Shown piece by piece: positions 31,238 through 33,714 of a DNA stretch of 33,714 nucleotides. The position numbers and the translations under genes were made by a program. The number at the start of each line of letters is the position of its first letter. Position 1 is the stretch's first letter. Source of the stretch: Byssothecium circinans (lineage: Eukaryota > Ascomycota > Dothideomycetes > Pleosporales > Massarinaceae). The DNA lies in contig ML976994.1 of assembly GCA_010015675.1 (NCBI GenBank), positions 358,356 to 392,069 on the forward strand. Reading direction: 5' to 3'. The notes beneath the pieces are model-generated. The model saw only the letters and a program-made list of their open reading frames with translations. It was not told the origin of the DNA and made no database searches.

Positions 31238-31533
31238 ATGACTTATTCAGCCTTAGACAAAAAAATTCCTTAGCAATACTAACTCACTTCGCTTGCTTAC
31301 GTTGTTACATAATCAATAACCTACTAGCCTCTAATTTAGTAAAACCCTCTTTATCTACTGACGTTCGCATGGGCTTCCCCAGGAACATGAGCTTGAGCCC
31401 CGGCGGGGAACTCCCTCGATTCTTCTCCCAGCTTGCGACACTTTACTAACAAACTCTAGATTTCCTCCCGTGTCCAGTTCAATTCGCGTCCAAGACCCGC
31501 AGACCCTCCCGGTTTTGATCCCTTCATTTTATA
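31238..31533. other. No gene seen
   Basis: May include the decayed 5' part of the kinase relic that follows (TTTTATAG at 31527-31534 looks like an intron acceptor), but no supported coding frame. Confidence 0.35.
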
Positions 31534-32830
31534 GATGACTCGTTACTCCCGCTAATAGAAGATACATACCACCCTGAGGAGGATATTGAATACTTCGAGA
31601 ATTACGCGCCTAATGGATACCACCCGACTCTCCTCAACGATACCTTTTGCAATGGTCGCTACGTGGTCGTGCACAAGCTCGGATTTGGTGGATATTCAAC
31701 CATCTGGCTCGCCTAGGATTAGCAACGCCAGCGCTACGTCTCGCTTAAGATCCTAGATGCGAGAGCTTCGCGAGAAAGTCGTGAGGCGGATATTCTTCAG
31801 CACCTGATAAAGGGCGACCCAACCTATGCTGGGAAGCGATTCATTCCGCCGCTCCTTAATTAATTCTCGTTTGACGGCCCTAATGGACATCATCGGTGCT
31901 TAGTTAGAGAGCCCGCTGGCTGCAGCATTTCCAAGTCTAAGGAGGACAGTGCAGACTTCATGTTTCCACCAGACGCTGCAAGGTCTACTGCCGCGCAGCT
32001 CCTCTTGGGATTGTCGTATTTGCATGCAAGCGGCATATGCCACGGAGGTATGGAAATGCAACATGTTGTTGTATGATGTGCTGATGACAGCTAGATCTCC
32101 ATTTGCGGAACTTTCTCTTACGCACACCAGCCTTCTATGGCCTCAGCACGGTTGAGCTCTACAAGCGATTCAGCGAACCCTTTAAGGTTCCCATCCGGCG
32201 AGTGGATGGAAAGCCAGGTGGACCGCACGCACCGCCACATGGCATCTATCCTATGACCTTAAGCATGCCTGCCAACGAGCTAGATGATCTAGAAGTCATC
32301 ATCTCCGGCTACAGAACGTTGTTTGTCGTATCGCAGACGCCGTCACTGACTCTCCACACGCCCGCCCTTTACGCTCCACCTGAGGACCTTTTTTATGAGC
32401 CCATCACTCGACCAGCCGCAGCCGACATATGGACGCTGGGCGTCAACTTATATAAGGTATTGGGCGAGCGTCCACTCATCGAAACATTTGCGTGGGACCG
32501 AGATGATATTATTAGGGAGATGATTAACACGCTAGGCTAACCGCTGACGAGATAGTGGGACTCTTGGGCGAAACGGTCTGAGTTCTTTGAGGCAGACGGG
32601 TCATGGGTCGCTGATTTCAGCCGGATCAGTACTCCCGTGTTTCGGCCCCTGCATTAGCGCCTCTAGGGCATGGGACGTTGTCGGTAGCGAGCTACGTGCG
32701 TTAGAGGAGATGCTTAGAGCGATGATAGCGTTTAAACCTGCGGATTGACTGACGACGGATTAGCTCCTGAAGTTCGAGTACATAACAAAGTGGACCTTGC
32801 TAGCGTGGGAGAGGCAGAAGCAGGCTGGCC
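31534..32830 (+). pseudogene. Serine/threonine protein kinase pseudogene (SRPK-like)
   Basis: Kinase subdomains appear in order. At 31580-31720: PEEDIEYFENYAPNGYHP and the glycine loop LGFGGYSTIWLA. At about 31735: YVSLKILDARASRESREADI (VAxK lysine, and the helix-C glutamate). At about 31890: FSFDGPNGHHRCLVREPAG. At about 32000: AAQLLLGLSYLHASGICHGG. From 32103: MRNFLLRTP. After that, DADIWTLGVNLY-type motif IX is seen as AAADIWTLGVNLY (about 32430) and FAWDRDDIIREMINTLG. The HxD site reads HGG and the metal-binding motif reads SGYR instead of a DFG/DYG-type triplet, so catalysis is lost. Two stops follow the glycine loop, there is a frameshift or insertion at 32040-32105, and many stops after 32540. 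SRPK-like kinases are a large expanded family in fungi, which would expose them to RIP. Confidence 0.75.
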
Positions 32831-33415
32831 CTGGACGTGATCATTAGCTGTGCGCATCAGTTTGGCTCTTGCATTTATCAATTTCAACGCTTGGGGATCC
32901 TTCGACTTTGCTCATATACACCTATGCTTTCTCGCTAGTGTCTTTTGGAGCGATTTGCATACGGCGGAAGTGACTCCGGACTTTCAATCCTATCACGTAG
33001 CGTCTTTAGTGAAATCCAAAACTTTGTAGGAAAGAAGACAAGAGCCTATTACATTCAAATTGACTCTAGATAATTGGACGGCTTAGTTTATGTGCCCGGA
33101 ATTTAGACAAAGTAGCAATTGCATAGGTAGGGACTGTGCATGTCTACACGCAATCTCGCTCCCCTTGTCATCAATACATAGTCTTTAATAATGATCAATC
33201 TAGCACAATTACACCGCTCTTATCTACAGGGAAACTTTGCCAGTTTAAGGTCCTTGTTCCAGTGACTGACACTTCATTGTTTCTATATTCGGGATCGTTC
33301 TTAACGTGGGGCCCAACAGTTCGTTCTCGCTTGACGCTCGTATCTTAGATAGCTTCACGCTCCTGAATATTTGATTAGAGAGATACATAAAACGTGACTA
33401 AGTGATAAAACTTAC
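32831..33415. other. No supported gene
   Basis: AT-rich sequence with only short unsupported ORFs. Confidence 0.45.
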
Positions 33416-33562
33416 ACGATACATTCGCAGGAGGTCGCGCATCTCTTCTAGAGCGAGATCCTCCTTAGGCCTCTCCTCTAGAGGAGCAGGGCTTAGGGTG
33501 CGTGGCACGATGCAGAGGCTCTTAAGTTTTTCTAGAAAAGGATCTTAGTATTTACCAGCATC
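33416..33562 (-). pseudogene. Short coding relic ending at a splice donor
   Basis: A 49-codon minus-strand frame reads DAGKY, stop, DPFLEKLKSLCIVPRTLSP, then LEERPKEDLALEEMRDLLRM, and is followed directly by GTAAGT (33415-33410), a consensus intron donor. The one internal TAA fits CAA>TAA. The proline-rich, acidic composition is protein-like, but the family is not recognised and the rest of the gene is not visible. Confidence 0.35.
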
Positions 33563-33607
33563 GTTAGAGGCTTAGAAATAATTTACCAAGAGACCTAACG
33601 TATTCCA

Positions 33608-33640
33608 CCACCGAAGCGGCCACCCCACCGAAGCGGCCAC
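33608..33640. repeat. Two direct 16-bp repeats near the right edge
   Basis: CCACCGAAGCGGCCAC occurs at 33608-33623 and 33625-33640. GC-rich tandem motifs of this kind, in AT-rich surroundings, resemble the subterminal repeats of pogo-like elements such as the one at 354-388, so this may be the end of another transposon extending past the window. Confidence 0.55.
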
Positions 33641-33714
33641 TTTTTCTTGGCAAGGAAAATCAAAGAGTATTATCTTAATAACAAAGCTAAACCTTAATAT
33701 TTTCTTTCAAAATT

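Overview
The window looks like a gene-poor, repeat-rich stretch of a filamentous ascomycete genome (Pezizomycotina). The evidence is short introns (45-64 bp) with fungal donor and branch-point signals, fungal-type hAT, pogo and chromodomain Gypsy transposons, and wrecked copies whose stop codons look like CAG>TAG, CGA>TGA and TGG>TGA/TAG changes, the pattern of repeat-induced point mutation (RIP). I cannot name the species.

Layout. 1-398: right end of a pogo-family DNA transposon (transposase on the minus strand, running off the window). 399-650: a second, unidentified transposon-like flank. 651-1422 (minus): 5' fragment of a TcB/SpvB-like toxin-complex gene. 1423-2095: divergent promoter interval. 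2096-21754 (plus): a very large TcA-like toxin-complex gene, split at codon 363 by a nested transposon but otherwise open; its last exon of about 7.8 kb has no stop. The insertion is a hAT element (3184-12927, 8-bp target duplication, 22-bp perfect terminal repeats), which itself carries a 6.75-kb chromodomain Gypsy retrotransposon (3467-10213, 461-bp LTRs, 5-bp target duplication).

21755-33714 is a gene graveyard: a small minus-strand membrane-protein ORF; a rearranged SNF2-type helicase relic with its ATP-binding half missing; two minisatellites (14 and 15 bp); a coiled-coil/acidic pseudogene; an unidentified minus-strand relic; a cysteine-rich mini-protein with one stop; an APH-family kinase-like pseudogene; a nearly intact pogo element (29114-31235) with 50-bp terminal repeats and a single in-frame stop; a serine/threonine kinase pseudogene lacking key catalytic residues; and further coding and transposon scraps at the right edge.

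Functionally, the centre is a divergent TcA/TcB pair. In bacteria TcA forms the receptor-binding, pore-forming translocon and TcB-TcC form the cocoon that carries the effector. Here both genes are broken by transposons in this allele, no TcC part is visible, and most other genes are RIP-like relics. The most unusual features are the fungal TcA with a peptidoglycan-binding-like N-terminus and a eukaryotic intron, the frame-preserving hAT insertion, a U UUU UUA slippery heptamer at the Gypsy gag-pol overlap, and an open antisense ORF inside the Gypsy element whose start codon seems to have been lost by a RIP-type change.
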